Positions 1 through 9,785 are shown, numbered from the stretch's first letter. The stretch is 33,508 nt of DNA from an uncultured Eubacterium sp. (GCA_934358495.1 CAKRKO010000020.1:1-33508), one strand, 5' to 3'. Notes: a model not told the origin generated them from the sequence alone. Translations and numbers: made by a program.

Positions 1-1110
1 ATGAAAATACTAGTAGATGGAATGCCAAGAGGGATTGGTGGCATAGGCTCGTTAGTTATGAATATTGTAAATTATTCAAAGCAAAAAAAAGATAATTTGA
101 TTTTTGATTTTTTACTTCCGAAGGGCTCGAAATACAAGAAGATTTTAGAAGAAAACGGGTATCAGTGCTGGGAAACTCCAGATTTTTCTCAGACAATTAA
201 ATATTTTAACTTTGTGAGAAAATTTTTTGATGTAAATAAGTATGATTATCTTTGGTTCAATAATACCAGTAAGGTTAATGTTATTTTACCATTATTAGCA
301 AAAAGGATAGGAATGGCAAAAATAATAACACATACACATGGTGTGGATTTTGAAGAAAAAGGTTTGAAATATGTTTTTTTTAAAGTAATAAATGCTATTA
401 ATACACCTGTTATGTTTGCAATGGTAGATGTACCTTTAGCTTGTTCTAAAGAAGCTGCTAGAATTTATTATAAATATAATAAAAAATTACTATGTTCAGT
501 TAATGTGATTTCTAATGGAATTGATGTTGATAAATATATTTATTCAGAAAAAGAAAGAGTAGAAAGGCGACATCAATTGCATATTGAAGAAAATCAAATC
601 CTGCTTGGGGCAATAGGGAGATTGACAAAAGTTAAAAATTATTCTTTTTTGTTGAATGTTTTAGGAAAATTACCAGTGAAATATAAATTAATTATTTTAG
701 GTGACGGGGAATTATATGAAACTTTGAAAAAAGAAATTCAGGAGAAGAAGTTAGAAGATAGATGTTATTTGCTTGGAAATTGTAAAAATGTAAGCTCATA
801 TCTTTTGGCAATGGATATGTTTTTATTACCATCTTTAAATGAGGGGATTCCTTTTTCGATTATTGAAGCACAAGCGTCAGGCTTGCCTTGTATTGCATCG
901 GATTCTCTTACAAGAGAATTTAATATAACGGGTTTGGTACAATATAGAAATATTTGTTTAGAGGATGAGTGGAGTAATGCGATTTTACAGTATTCTAAAA
1001 ATGTTCAACGAAAAAAATATTCAAGTGTAGTAAGAAACAAGGGATATGGTATAGATACAAGTTATAAAAAATTTGTTAATAGCCTAAAAATGGAGAAGAA
1101 ATGCTTATAG
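1..1110 (+). CDS. GT4-type glycosyltransferase of surface polysaccharide synthesis
   Basis: The 369-residue protein has the GT-B layout of glycosyltransferase family 4. Its N-terminus has a glycine-rich GIGGIGSLV loop (about residues 12-20). A THTHGVD stretch lies mid-protein, then an ISNGIDVDKY linker, and a C-terminal donor-binding half contains GAIGRL, ILGDGELY and an E-x7-E motif (E281 and E289, in EGIPFSIIE). Such enzymes move a sugar from a nucleotide donor to a lipid-linked repeat unit at the inner face of the membrane. The ATG is the first base of the window, so the upstream ribosome site and earlier locus genes cannot be seen. The last codons overlap the next gene by 10 bases, which indicates one operon. 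Donor sugar and linkage cannot be told. The family call is firm and the role follows from the polymerase and flippase neighbours. Confidence 0.9.
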   Translation: MKILVDGMPRGIGGIGSLVMNIVNYSKQKKDNLIFDFLLPKGSKYKKILEENGYQCWETPDFSQTIKYFNFVRKFFDVNKYDYLWFNNTSKVNVILPLLAKRIGMAKIITHTHGVDFEEKGLKYVFFKVINAINTPVMFAMVDVPLACSKEAARIYYKYNKKLLCSVNVISNGIDVDKYIYSEKERVERRHQLHIEENQILLGAIGRLTKVKNYSFLLNVLGKLPVKYKLIILGDGELYETLKKEIQEKKLEDRCYLLGNCKNVSSYLLAMDMFLLPSLNEGIPFSIIEAQASGLPCIASDSLTREFNITGLVQYRNICLEDEWSNAILQYSKNVQRKKYSSVVRNKGYGIDTSYKKFVNSLKMEKKCL

Positions 1111-2261
1111 TATCATTAATTATTTTTTCGATTATAATTTCGTATTTTGTGCCAAAAAGAAGAATTGGTCTGTATATGGGATTAATAACAATTATATTAT
1201 CGTGCTTATATTTAGGTTTTGTGCCGCCACGTGATTTTGATTTGTATAGACATTTTGAATTGTTTAATACAATAAAGAAAATGTCTTTTAAAGAATTATT
1301 TTTCAGCGACTATAAAGGAAATAGTGCACAAATGGCTGACTATATAGATAGCGCAAAGGGATATTTATTTTATTTGTTTGCCATTAGTCGTTTGAAAATC
1401 AAAGAACTTTTACCTGTAGTTACAGGAATTATAACGTACGGTTTATTATTCAATAGAATAAAAAATATTGCTCGCGATTTTGTAATGCCAAATTATTGTA
1501 TGGCATTGGGAATTAGTATAGTACTTATATTTATTGATTTTCGTGATATTAGTTGCATTAGAAATATATTAGCATATGTTATTTTTGCATTTGCTATATA
1601 TCAGGATCTGGTAAAAAAGAAACGACAAGTGTTTTGTTTCATAATATACATATTGTTATGTACATTCCATATGGCGTGTTTAATTTTACTTGCGATTAGG
1701 CTGTTACTTTTACTTTCTAACAAATATTTAAAAGGATTAGCAACTATTTTGTTGATAGGTATTTTCCCTATGGGAGAAGTGATTATGAATTTTGTTGGTA
1801 AATTTTCTGGAAGTGCATATCTATCAAGATTAGCTTATAAAATCCATGTATATCGTTTTGGACGTACTGAGTATAATTGGCACGGTGCAATAATGTTTTT
1901 TTTAATATTAGCGGTATTTTTTGTTGGATTTTTATATGTTCAGAAAAATATAAGGGAAATTCGGATAAAAAATTATAGCACTTTTTGTATATATGTTATT
2001 GCATTTACGTTGGGAGCTAGTTCACAGTATGACATCTTGTTGAGAAATATTGAGCTGATTGTAATTTTATTACTACCACACATGATGCTATTTGTTCAAA
2101 AATTTGTTGATTTTAAAAATGGGCATTTACTAATAAAATGCAATTCATTAGGCGGAAATGTCTATTTTATAGTATTCATGATCTGTAGTTTGGCAACCTT
2201 AGTTTTTTATAGTTGGATTGCATATATTCCAATGAATCAATATTTTATGATAAAAGGATAG
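1101..2261 (+). CDS. EpsG/Wzy-like polysaccharide polymerase (membrane protein)
   Basis: A 386-residue, very hydrophobic protein with roughly ten membrane segments and few charged loops. The N-terminal half has the pattern typical of EpsG-family proteins: two helices, then a loop with PPRDFDLYRH and a long extracytoplasmic stretch, then further helices. These proteins are thought to polymerise lipid-linked repeat units on the outer membrane face. It starts inside the end of the glycosyltransferase gene behind GGAGAAGAA and stops three bases before the flippase gene. Wzy and EpsG polymerases are poorly conserved, so the call rests on topology, the D-x-D-x-Y-R-H-type loop and the position between a glycosyltransferase and a flippase. 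An O-antigen ligase-like protein is an alternative. Confidence 0.75.
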   Translation: MLIVSLIIFSIIISYFVPKRRIGLYMGLITIILSCLYLGFVPPRDFDLYRHFELFNTIKKMSFKELFFSDYKGNSAQMADYIDSAKGYLFYLFAISRLKIKELLPVVTGIITYGLLFNRIKNIARDFVMPNYCMALGISIVLIFIDFRDISCIRNILAYVIFAFAIYQDLVKKKRQVFCFIIYILLCTFHMACLILLAIRLLLLLSNKYLKGLATILLIGIFPMGEVIMNFVGKFSGSAYLSRLAYKIHVYRFGRTEYNWHGAIMFFLILAVFFVGFLYVQKNIREIRIKNYSTFCIYVIAFTLGASSQYDILLRNIELIVILLLPHMMLFVQKFVDFKNGHLLIKCNSLGGNVYFIVFMICSLATLVFYSWIAYIPMNQYFMIKG

Positions 2262-2264
2262 CAA

Positions 2265-3665
2265 ATGAATAAATATAAAACATTATTAAAAGATACATCA
2301 ATTTTTGCACTTGGGAGCATAGCTTCAAAAGCAATTATTTTTTTCTTGGTTCCATTATATACAAATTGCTTATCGGCAGAAGCATATGGAATTGCGGATT
2401 TAGTATTTACAATAGCACAATTGATAATACCATTTTTGTCGTTGGTTATTTTTGATGGTGTAGTACGATATGGATTAATGTATCGTGATAATCCGCAGGA
2501 TGTTTTGTTAGTAGGAATTTTTGTGTGGGGTGTAGGATGCATAGTTCTTTTATGTATATCACCATTTTTACATAAGATTTCTTCTGTTGGAGAGTGGAGT
2601 TCATATCTTTGCGTATATATTATGATCAATATTCTTTTATCTATAGAGCTTAATTATCTAAAAGTTAAAGATAAAAATATGATATATGCATTGATTTCTA
2701 TAGTACAAACAGCATCGCTGGCTTTTAGTAATATTATTCTTTTATTAAAGCTTGATATGGGAATACAAGGGTATCTTCTGGCAAATATTTTTGCACAAAT
2801 TGTTGCAGTGGTTATGGCTACATTCTTGGGAAAAATTATTCCTGATTTGAAGATATCTCATTTTAATAAAAAAGTTGCAAAAGAAATGATTGTCTATTCT
2901 TCGCCTCTTATATTAAACAATTTATCATGGTGGGTAGTTCAATCTTCGGATAAGTTGATGGTAGAAGTTATGGTTAGTGCCGCTGCATTAGGATTATATA
3001 CGGTTGCATGCAAAATACCATCATTAATAAGTGTTTTTGTTTCAGTGTTTCAGCAAGCATGGGGAATTTCATCTATAAAAGAAATGGATTCAACAAATGA
3101 TTCCCAATTTTATACCAAAATTCTTAATACATTATATGTGTTTGCATGTTCGGCATGTTTATTTTTGATATTAATTATAAAACCATTTATGAGAATATAT
3201 GCAAGTGGTGATGGATATGAGAGTGCATGGAAATTAGTGCCATTATTATTAGTTAGCGCTGTTTTTTCTGCAATTTCTGCTTTTTATGGAAGCATGTATG
3301 GAGCATTGAAAAAATCATTAAATAACATGTATTCGACGCTATGTTCGGCAATTGCGAATATTGTAGTAAATTTCGTGGCCATAAAATTATGTGGTGTTAT
3401 GGGAGCTGTTATTGGAACTTTGATAGCTTATATAGTATTGGCGGCTGTTCGGATGATTGATGTAAATAGATTTGTGAAATTTCAGATTGGTGTTTCAAAG
3501 TTTATAGTTAATGGAATTCTTTTAGTTCTTAATGGAATATGTGTATCATTAGATTTTTATGGTTATTTAAGTTCTGTTATTTGCATATTGATATTTTTAG
3601 TAATTAATGGAAGCGACTTGAAGGAACTATTAACAGGAATATATAAGTTGTTGATAAAAAAGTGA
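2265..3665 (+). CDS. Wzx-like polysaccharide flippase
   Basis: A 466-residue protein with about 12-14 membrane helices and the N-terminal pattern of the MOP/MATE polysaccharide transport family (LLKDTSIFALGSIASKA, then VPLYTNCLSAEAYG). This family flips undecaprenyl-linked repeat units across the cytoplasmic membrane for polymerisation. Charged residues in the middle (SSDKLMVEVMVS, around residue 225-240) match the usual MATE-like mid-protein loop. It follows the polymerase gene by three bases and its stop codon abuts the LicD gene, so the genes are probably translated together. The substrate is unknown but should be the repeat unit built by this locus. Confidence 0.9.
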   Translation: MNKYKTLLKDTSIFALGSIASKAIIFFLVPLYTNCLSAEAYGIADLVFTIAQLIIPFLSLVIFDGVVRYGLMYRDNPQDVLLVGIFVWGVGCIVLLCISPFLHKISSVGEWSSYLCVYIMINILLSIELNYLKVKDKNMIYALISIVQTASLAFSNIILLLKLDMGIQGYLLANIFAQIVAVVMATFLGKIIPDLKISHFNKKVAKEMIVYSSPLILNNLSWWVVQSSDKLMVEVMVSAAALGLYTVACKIPSLISVFVSVFQQAWGISSIKEMDSTNDSQFYTKILNTLYVFACSACLFLILIIKPFMRIYASGDGYESAWKLVPLLLVSAVFSAISAFYGSMYGALKKSLNNMYSTLCSAIANIVVNFVAIKLCGVMGAVIGTLIAYIVLAAVRMIDVNRFVKFQIGVSKFIVNGILLVLNGICVSLDFYGYLSSVICILIFLVINGSDLKELLTGIYKLLIKK

Positions 3666-3682
3666 TAGGAGAAAATACAATA

Positions 3683-4546
3683 ATGTATGATTTGAGAGCA
3701 TTACAAAATAAGGTTGCTGAAATATTAGCGGCAGTAGCAAAAGTGTGTGATGAACATGGATTAGAATACATAATTATGCATGGCACATTGCTGGGAGCTG
3801 TTCGACATAAAGGATTTATTCCATGGGATGATGATATAGACATATGTATGCCTAGAGAAAGTTATGATAAGTTCATGGAAATAGGTCCTCAATATTTACC
3901 AGAAAATTTAAAAATTCAGCATTATTCTACAGAGAAAGAATGTCCAAATTTATTTGCTAAAGTAAGAGATTGTAATACTACTTTTTTGCATAGCGAGCAT
4001 GTGGATTTGAATATTAATCAAGGGATATTTATTGATATTTTCCCAATTGACAAAATAAAAAAAGGAAAATGGGATATTAAAGCAGAATATTGGCGTAAAA
4101 GAATTTTTAATGTATTAAATGAATGCCATGATTTAGCTTATATAAAAGGAATAAAACGAAAGAGTAGTATTTTTATCGGATATTTTGTTTATTACTTTTT
4201 CTGGAAATTTTTATTCCGTTCGATAAAAAGAGCCGATTTCTTGAAACATGAGGATAATAGAAGACGAAAATTACATTTAAACGGTGATGATTGTACTTTT
4301 TATTCGGTGGATAGAGAGATAACAGGAAAGTATTCATCTTTTGTACAAAGAAAGAAATATATATTTGAAAAAAAAGAGTATTGGGGACCTGACAATTATG
4401 ATGAAGTATTGTCAAAATTATATGGTGACTATATGACTTTGCCGCCAAAAGATAAACAGATTACTCATAAGCCACTTTTAGTAGATTTGAATCATAGTTA
4501 TAAAGAGACGGAAGGGATATGTAAGAATGAAAATAGTGACATTTAA
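3683..4546 (+). CDS. LicD-family phosphotransferase
   Basis: About 287 residues. The N-terminus carries the LicD signature: HGTLLGAVRHKGFIPWDDDID, with acidic residues D49, D50, D51 and D53 that probably bind the metal and nucleotide. LicD enzymes transfer phosphocholine, or a related phospho-group, from a CDP-linked donor to a sugar in teichoic acid, LPS or capsule. I chose the ATG at 3683 because AGGAGA (3667-3672) lies about 10 bases ahead; a GTG at 3662 in the same frame would overlap the flippase stop but has no better ribosome site. The next genes encode CDP-donor synthesis, so the substrate is likely made next door. The C-terminal half is divergent. Choline, ethanolamine, glycerol or another moiety cannot be told apart from sequence alone. 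Confidence 0.88.
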   Translation: MYDLRALQNKVAEILAAVAKVCDEHGLEYIIMHGTLLGAVRHKGFIPWDDDIDICMPRESYDKFMEIGPQYLPENLKIQHYSTEKECPNLFAKVRDCNTTFLHSEHVDLNINQGIFIDIFPIDKIKKGKWDIKAEYWRKRIFNVLNECHDLAYIKGIKRKSSIFIGYFVYYFFWKFLFRSIKRADFLKHEDNRRRKLHLNGDDCTFYSVDREITGKYSSFVQRKKYIFEKKEYWGPDNYDEVLSKLYGDYMTLPPKDKQITHKPLLVDLNHSYKETEGICKNENSDI

Positions 4547-5483
4547 TGAAATAAAGGCATTAGGCATAACTCCATTACAGTGTTTTGCATGGGTAGAAGA
4601 GATGCTCAAAAATAAATCAAAATCAGTTCTTCCACCTAAAATTAGTTTACATCTTCCAGATGATGCTTTTTGTAATGTAATGCCTTGTGTGATAGATATG
4701 GAACAGCATAGAAAAATTGGTGGAGTGAAGATTGTAAATCGCTATTTGGATAGGGAACCCAGTTTAGATAGCAGATTGCTGTTAATCAATATGGATAATG
4801 GGGAATTTCTTGCATTGATGGATGCAAATTGGATTACTGCTATGAGAACAGGAGCGGTTGCGGTTCATAGCATTAATCTGCTTGCAAAGAAGGATTTTGA
4901 GACAGTCGCCATTATGGGCTTAGGAAATACAGCGAGAGCAACGTTGTTGATTTTAGCCGAAAAATATAAAGATAAAGATTTAAATATTAAATTGCTAAAG
5001 TATAAAGATCAAGAACAGTTATTTGTAGAGAGATTTAGTGAGTATAAGAATTTGCATTTTTCTTATGTTGATAATGTAGAATTATTGGTAAAAAAATCAG
5101 ATGTTGTAATTTCGTGTGTTACATATACTGAAAATGATTTTTGCTCAAATGATTGTTTTGAAGAGGGAGTACTTGTTGTTCCTGTTCATACAAGGGGATT
5201 TACGAATTGCGATTTGTTTTTTGATAAGGTATATGCTGATGACAGAGGACATGTGTGTCATTTTAAAAATTTTGATAAATTCAATTTTTTCGCAGAAGTT
5301 AGCGATGTAGTAAATAAAAGTGCTCCAGGGCGAGAAAATGATCGAGAAAGAATTTTAGCATATAATATTGGATTATCGATTCATGACATTAATTATGCAG
5401 CACATATTTATGAAATGATAGGGAAAAATGAAAATTTACTGAATATAGAGATGAATACTCCGAAAGAAAAGTTCTGGATTTAA
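4527..5483 (+). CDS. Ornithine cyclodeaminase/mu-crystallin family protein
   Basis: The 318-residue length is typical of the family. Visible features are a GGVKIVNRY stretch where substrate-binding lysine and arginine residues usually sit, then MRTGAVA, and a Rossmann dinucleotide-binding loop MGLGNTARA (about residues 130-138). Members use NAD(P) to deaminate ornithine to proline, to reduce imines or ketimines, or to make unusual amino acids (as SbnB does). The gene overlaps the end of the LicD gene by 20 bases and lies in the same direction as the nucleotidyltransferase genes, so it is probably expressed with them. No catabolic ornithine genes are nearby. I infer that it helps make or modify the small amino compound attached by LicD. 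Its true substrate is unknown. Confidence 0.85.
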   Translation: MKIVTFNEIKALGITPLQCFAWVEEMLKNKSKSVLPPKISLHLPDDAFCNVMPCVIDMEQHRKIGGVKIVNRYLDREPSLDSRLLLINMDNGEFLALMDANWITAMRTGAVAVHSINLLAKKDFETVAIMGLGNTARATLLILAEKYKDKDLNIKLLKYKDQEQLFVERFSEYKNLHFSYVDNVELLVKKSDVVISCVTYTENDFCSNDCFEEGVLVVPVHTRGFTNCDLFFDKVYADDRGHVCHFKNFDKFNFFAEVSDVVNKSAPGRENDRERILAYNIGLSIHDINYAAHIYEMIGKNENLLNIEMNTPKEKFWI

Positions 5484-5510
5484 TAATTATTTTACAAGGG
5501 AGAAGTGACT

Positions 5511-6419
5511 ATGAATCGATATCAATATGAATTATTAACCTTTATTGAAAAAAATGGATGCCGAGAATATTCCATGCGTTTTCTGTCAGATTCTATCGGT
5601 ATTTCAAATATTGTTATCAGTAGAGAATTAGAAGAAACAGTAAAAAGAGGACTAGTTGATAAAAAGGGTTTGGAGTTATCTTTGACATCCAATGGTTATG
5701 AGGCATTAGAACCATATAGAGTAAAAAGAGCCGTAATAATGGCAGCTGGTTTTGGCTCACGTATGATGCCAGCAACAGCAGATCGTCCTAAACCATTAGT
5801 AACAGTAAATGGTATTCGGATTATAGATACATTATTAGATGCGTTAGTGGGTGTTGGAATTACAGATATTACGTTGGTAAGAGGGTATAAAAAAGAAAAG
5901 TTCGATGAGATTCTTGAAAAATATCCATTTTTAAAACTTGTTGATAATGATATATATGATCAGACGAATAATATATCTTCTGCTATGGCTGTGTTAGATG
6001 AAATCGATAACTGCTATTTATGTGAAGCGGATTTATATATTTCAAATCCGGATATTATTACCAAATACCAGTACTGTAGTAATATTTTGGGATCATATTC
6101 GTTAGAAACAGATGATTGGAGTTTCAAGCAGACGGACGGATACATTACTGATTATCAAAAAGGAAATACATATTGTTACAATTATTATGGAATTTCTTAT
6201 TGGACAGCAGAGGATTCAGCAAAATTAAGATCAGATTTTAGAGATGTATATGAAAAAGAGAGCGATGGAAAGGATTATTTCTGGGAATTTATTCCATTAG
6301 TCCTTAGAAAAGAAAAATATAAAGTTGAAATAAGACCATGTTTGAAAGCTGATGTTATGGAAATAGATAATTATTATGAACTTGCACAATTAGATACTTC
6401 CTATGCAGATGGAAGATAA
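5511..6419 (+). CDS. Winged-helix/LicC-like nucleotidyltransferase fusion
   Basis: About 302 residues in two parts. Residues 1-65 look like a winged-helix DNA-binding-type domain (helices, then LVDKKGLELSLTSNGYEALE). From about residue 75 comes a sugar-phosphate nucleotidyltransferase fold with the NTP loop M77-A-A-G-F-G-S-R84 and a downstream RPKPLV. The second part resembles LicC, which makes CDP-choline from CTP and phosphocholine. The start is the ATG at 5511 behind AGGGAG (5497-5502); a GTG at 5505 is less likely. The linker sequence YRVKRAVIMAAG is echoed in the later fusion protein (YRVNNAIILAAG), which shows that the two share an origin. The helix domain may sense the product or bind DNA, but nothing here proves it. 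The substrate may not be choline. Confidence 0.82.
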   Translation: MNRYQYELLTFIEKNGCREYSMRFLSDSIGISNIVISRELEETVKRGLVDKKGLELSLTSNGYEALEPYRVKRAVIMAAGFGSRMMPATADRPKPLVTVNGIRIIDTLLDALVGVGITDITLVRGYKKEKFDEILEKYPFLKLVDNDIYDQTNNISSAMAVLDEIDNCYLCEADLYISNPDIITKYQYCSNILGSYSLETDDWSFKQTDGYITDYQKGNTYCYNYYGISYWTAEDSAKLRSDFRDVYEKESDGKDYFWEFIPLVLRKEKYKVEIRPCLKADVMEIDNYYELAQLDTSYADGR

Positions 6420-6447
6420 TATTTTGCGCGAGGGGAGTGATAAATAA

Positions 6448-8019
6448 ATGAAATGTTATGAAGGGAATATCGTCACAGTTGATAATGAAAATTCGGTATG
6501 CAGGTATCTTGTTGAAGATAAAGGGCGGATTGTATATGTGGGAGATGATCTGCCAAGTATATATGCAATGTGTGAAAAGATAAAGCTTGGGAAAAGAGCA
6601 TTGATACCATCTTTTGTAGATACACACCAGCATTTTGCATCTTTTTCTACGTTCCATGCCGGACTCAATGTAATGGAAGCGGAATCTAATGTTGATATAC
6701 AGAAAATGATATTGGAATTTGTGCAGAAAAATCCACATAAGAAAACATTTATAGTATTTGGCGCATCTCCATATTCTGTAAAAGAAAAAAGATTAATAAC
6801 GCGAAAAGAGCTGGATGATGTTTGCGCAGATAAAGAAATCATGGTTGTCAAATATGACGGACATGCTTGTATTGTGAATTCAAAATTACTTTCAAAATTG
6901 AAAAAGAAAGTAGAAAAAATACGCGGATATCATGCTGATACTGGTGAAATGAATCAGGAAGCTTTTTTTATTTTTTCAAATTACATTACAAATTCTCTTT
7001 CAATCATTGAACTTTTTCATAATATGCAAAAATCAGTGGATTATCAGGCAAAAAAGGGAATTGGATGTATTCACAGTGTCAGTGGAGTAGGATTTATCGG
7101 GAATCTTGATATTTCAATAGAAAAATTATTTTCTCAAAGTCTGAACAATGGATTTCAAATCAGAGTTTTTCCTCAGTCGTTAAACACAAAAGTTGCAACA
7201 AGAAGAAAATTACCAAGAATTGGTGGATGCTTTGAGTGTGCATTAGATGGATGTTTTGGATCGCATGATGCAGCTGTGAAACAGTCGTATGTTGATGAAA
7301 CTGGTGGAAATGGCGTTTTATATTATGATGATCAAAAGGTTATAGAATTTTGTAAAAAGGCAAACAGAGAAGGTTTGCAGATAGAATTGCATGCGATAGG
7401 TGATAAAGCTTTTGATCAGGCAACGATGGCTATAAAAGCTGCATTAGATGATTATCCTAGAAAAAATCATCGACATGGAATCATACATGATTGTCTTCCA
7501 ACAGAAGAGGGAATAGAAATTTGCAGAAAATATAACATTTTGATGCCGGTTCAAAGTGCTTTTATTAATTGGAGACAGGAACCAGATGAATATTTGAAAA
7601 GTATATTGGGAAAAGAACGTCTGGAAATGTTAAATCCGATTAAAACTTTTTATGATAATAATCTTGTGGTTTCTTTTGGCTCAGATGCACCATGTACAGA
7701 TCCTGATCCGATTTCATGGATGGACAGAGCTGTTAATAATAGTAATTCGAAGCAGGCGGTTACAATACAGGACGCATTACGTATGTGCACATACAACGGT
7801 TACTATACGGGATTCGATGAAAAAGAGAGAGGAAGTTTGGAAGTTGGAAAAGTCGCAGATATGGTTATTTTGTCTGAAAATCCAAATGAGATTCCAAAGT
7901 CAAGAATTAGCACCCTTAAAGTGGAACGGTTAATTTTGTCAGGCAAACCATATGAAAGTTGTCAAAAAAATATTGTAACTACGATAGTGAATGGAATTAT
8001 GTCACATAGGAAGGCTTAG
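6448..8019 (+). CDS. YtcJ-like metal-dependent amidohydrolase
   Basis: A 523-residue amidohydrolase-superfamily protein of the YtcJ/amidohydrolase-3 type. The metal motif is DTHQHF with H60 and H62. Further expected motifs are LHAIGDKAFDQA (about residues 313-324), a SFGSDAPCTDPDP loop carrying the late catalytic aspartate, and the closing ADMVILSENPNEIP typical of the composite beta domain. Family members hydrolyse N-acyl or N-formyl amines and similar amide bonds in the cytoplasm. No signal peptide is seen. It sits between the two nucleotidyltransferase genes behind AGGGGAGTG (6431-6439), so I infer that it supplies a free amine or alcohol from an amide precursor for the lic-like pathway. 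The family is broad and the substrate cannot be read from sequence. Confidence 0.85.
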   Translation: MKCYEGNIVTVDNENSVCRYLVEDKGRIVYVGDDLPSIYAMCEKIKLGKRALIPSFVDTHQHFASFSTFHAGLNVMEAESNVDIQKMILEFVQKNPHKKTFIVFGASPYSVKEKRLITRKELDDVCADKEIMVVKYDGHACIVNSKLLSKLKKKVEKIRGYHADTGEMNQEAFFIFSNYITNSLSIIELFHNMQKSVDYQAKKGIGCIHSVSGVGFIGNLDISIEKLFSQSLNNGFQIRVFPQSLNTKVATRRKLPRIGGCFECALDGCFGSHDAAVKQSYVDETGGNGVLYYDDQKVIEFCKKANREGLQIELHAIGDKAFDQATMAIKAALDDYPRKNHRHGIIHDCLPTEEGIEICRKYNILMPVQSAFINWRQEPDEYLKSILGKERLEMLNPIKTFYDNNLVVSFGSDAPCTDPDPISWMDRAVNNSNSKQAVTIQDALRMCTYNGYYTGFDEKERGSLEVGKVADMVILSENPNEIPKSRISTLKVERLILSGKPYESCQKNIVTTIVNGIMSHRKA

Positions 8020-8024
8020 GAAGT

Positions 8025-9785
8025 ATGACAAAAGAAGAATTTAATATATTAAATTCCCTTTATAATGGAAAAAAAGGAAGAGCAACGTGCGCTGGTGATA
8101 TAGAAAGTAAAAAAGCTATACTTAAAAAAGCTGCAATTAGAGGACTTATTCAGAAAGGATATATTTCAAAACAGACGAATAGTTTGACTGATAATGGATT
8201 AAATGCATTGGAAACATATCGCGTTAATAATGCAATCATACTTGCAGCAGGGGCATCAACACGTTTCATACCGCTGTCTCTAGAACAACCGAAAGGATTG
8301 TTTGAGGTTAAAGGCGAAAGATTAATAGAACGTCAGATAAAACAACTGCAGGAAGCCGGAATCAGAAATATTACGATTGTTCTGGGATATAAAAAAGAAA
8401 TGTTTTTATATCTGGAAGATAAGTATGGTGTAAAAATTATTATCAATGATTCTTTCAATATAAAAAACAATATAGAGAGTATTTATTTGGCGAGAAACGA
8501 GTTAAAAAATACATATATATGTGTAAGTGACAGTTATTTTGTTGAAAACCCATTTAATCAATTTGAATACCGAACATTTAATGCAGGAATTACAACCAGT
8601 AAGAGTACAAATGAAATGTATATTGATACGGATGCAAGCGGTCGTATTGTAAACATGGAAAAAAACAGAGCACAGGGACAAATTTTGCTTGGACATGCAT
8701 ATTGGACAAAGCAATTTGCAGACAAATTTATTGATATTGTTGAGGCTGATAAAAACGAAGGCAAGTATGATAATGTGTTCTGGGAGTGGTTGGTGAAAGA
8801 TAATCTTGAAACTTTACCACCGATTTATTTTAAAGAGTATACGAGTAAAAGTATATTTGAATTTGATTATTTTGATGAATTACGTGATTTTGACAAGCAA
8901 TATCTGGGACATACGCATAGTGAGATAATTCGAAATATTAAGCTTGTCTTTCGATGTGATGAAGAAGATATTGTGAATTTCCGTAATGTAAGTGAAGGAA
9001 TGACAAATACATCTTTCATTTTTCAAATTGATGGAGTCGATTATATTTATAGGCATCCAGGAGATGGCACAGAAAGTATTATTAACAGAAGAAATGAAAA
9101 AACATCTTTGATCAAAGCGAAAGAAATAGGTGTAGATCCAACCTATATTTATGCAGATATCAACGAGGGATGGAAGATATCATTATTTATTCCTGAGTTT
9201 AGGGAACCAGAATATTCATCTTTTGAGGATTCAAAAAAAATAATTTCTGTATTAAAAAAATTGCATGCGTCTGATATTGATATGGATTATGGTATGAAGC
9301 CGTGGGAAGATGCATGTGATATGGAAAATCTGTTAAAAAGTAAAAACCCGGATTGTTTTATTCAATATGAGAGTTTGAAAGTAAAAATAGAGAAATTATA
9401 CAGAAGAACATTAAATGACGGTGTAAAAAAATGTTTTTGTCATGGGGATACATATAAACCGAATTGGATGATAAAACCAGATGGCTCCGTTATTTTGATA
9501 GACTGGGAATATTCTGGGTATTCAGATCCCGGAATTGATGTCGGTTATTATATTGTTGATGCAATGTACGGATTTGAAGATGCTGAGCGATTTATAAAGG
9601 AATACTTAGGTGAGAATTATACAGATACAAGATTTTTCCATTTCATGGCATATGTAGCGATTATTGCATACTACTGGTTTGTGTGGGCAATGTATAGAGA
9701 ATCCTGTGGAGCACCTATGGGAGAGGCATTGGTAAACTGGAGAATAATGGCTGAAAAATATGTAGATTATTTAATTAACATGTGA
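8025..9785 (+). CDS. Winged-helix/LicC-like nucleotidyltransferase/choline-kinase-like fusion
   Basis: A 586-residue three-part protein. Residues 1-65 resemble the winged-helix domain of the other nucleotidyltransferase. Residues 68-300 form a nucleotidyltransferase with the loop L73-A-A-G-A-S-T-R80 and QPKG. Residues 310-586 form a choline/ethanolamine kinase-like (LicA, APH fold) domain with HGDTYKPN (H473, D475, N480) and the metal motif D493-W-E. One chain could thus phosphorylate a small alcohol or amino-alcohol with ATP and activate it with CTP, as LicA and LicC do separately. The gene follows the amidohydrolase by five bases and its stop overlaps the permease gene region. The fusion supports a linear kinase-to-cytidylyltransferase route. 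Choline is the default substrate of the family but is not proven here. Confidence 0.88.
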   Translation: MTKEEFNILNSLYNGKKGRATCAGDIESKKAILKKAAIRGLIQKGYISKQTNSLTDNGLNALETYRVNNAIILAAGASTRFIPLSLEQPKGLFEVKGERLIERQIKQLQEAGIRNITIVLGYKKEMFLYLEDKYGVKIIINDSFNIKNNIESIYLARNELKNTYICVSDSYFVENPFNQFEYRTFNAGITTSKSTNEMYIDTDASGRIVNMEKNRAQGQILLGHAYWTKQFADKFIDIVEADKNEGKYDNVFWEWLVKDNLETLPPIYFKEYTSKSIFEFDYFDELRDFDKQYLGHTHSEIIRNIKLVFRCDEEDIVNFRNVSEGMTNTSFIFQIDGVDYIYRHPGDGTESIINRRNEKTSLIKAKEIGVDPTYIYADINEGWKISLFIPEFREPEYSSFEDSKKIISVLKKLHASDIDMDYGMKPWEDACDMENLLKSKNPDCFIQYESLKVKIEKLYRRTLNDGVKKCFCHGDTYKPNWMIKPDGSVILIDWEYSGYSDPGIDVGYYIVDAMYGFEDAERFIKEYLGENYTDTRFFHFMAYVAIIAYYWFVWAMYRESCGAPMGEALVNWRIMAEKYVDYLINM

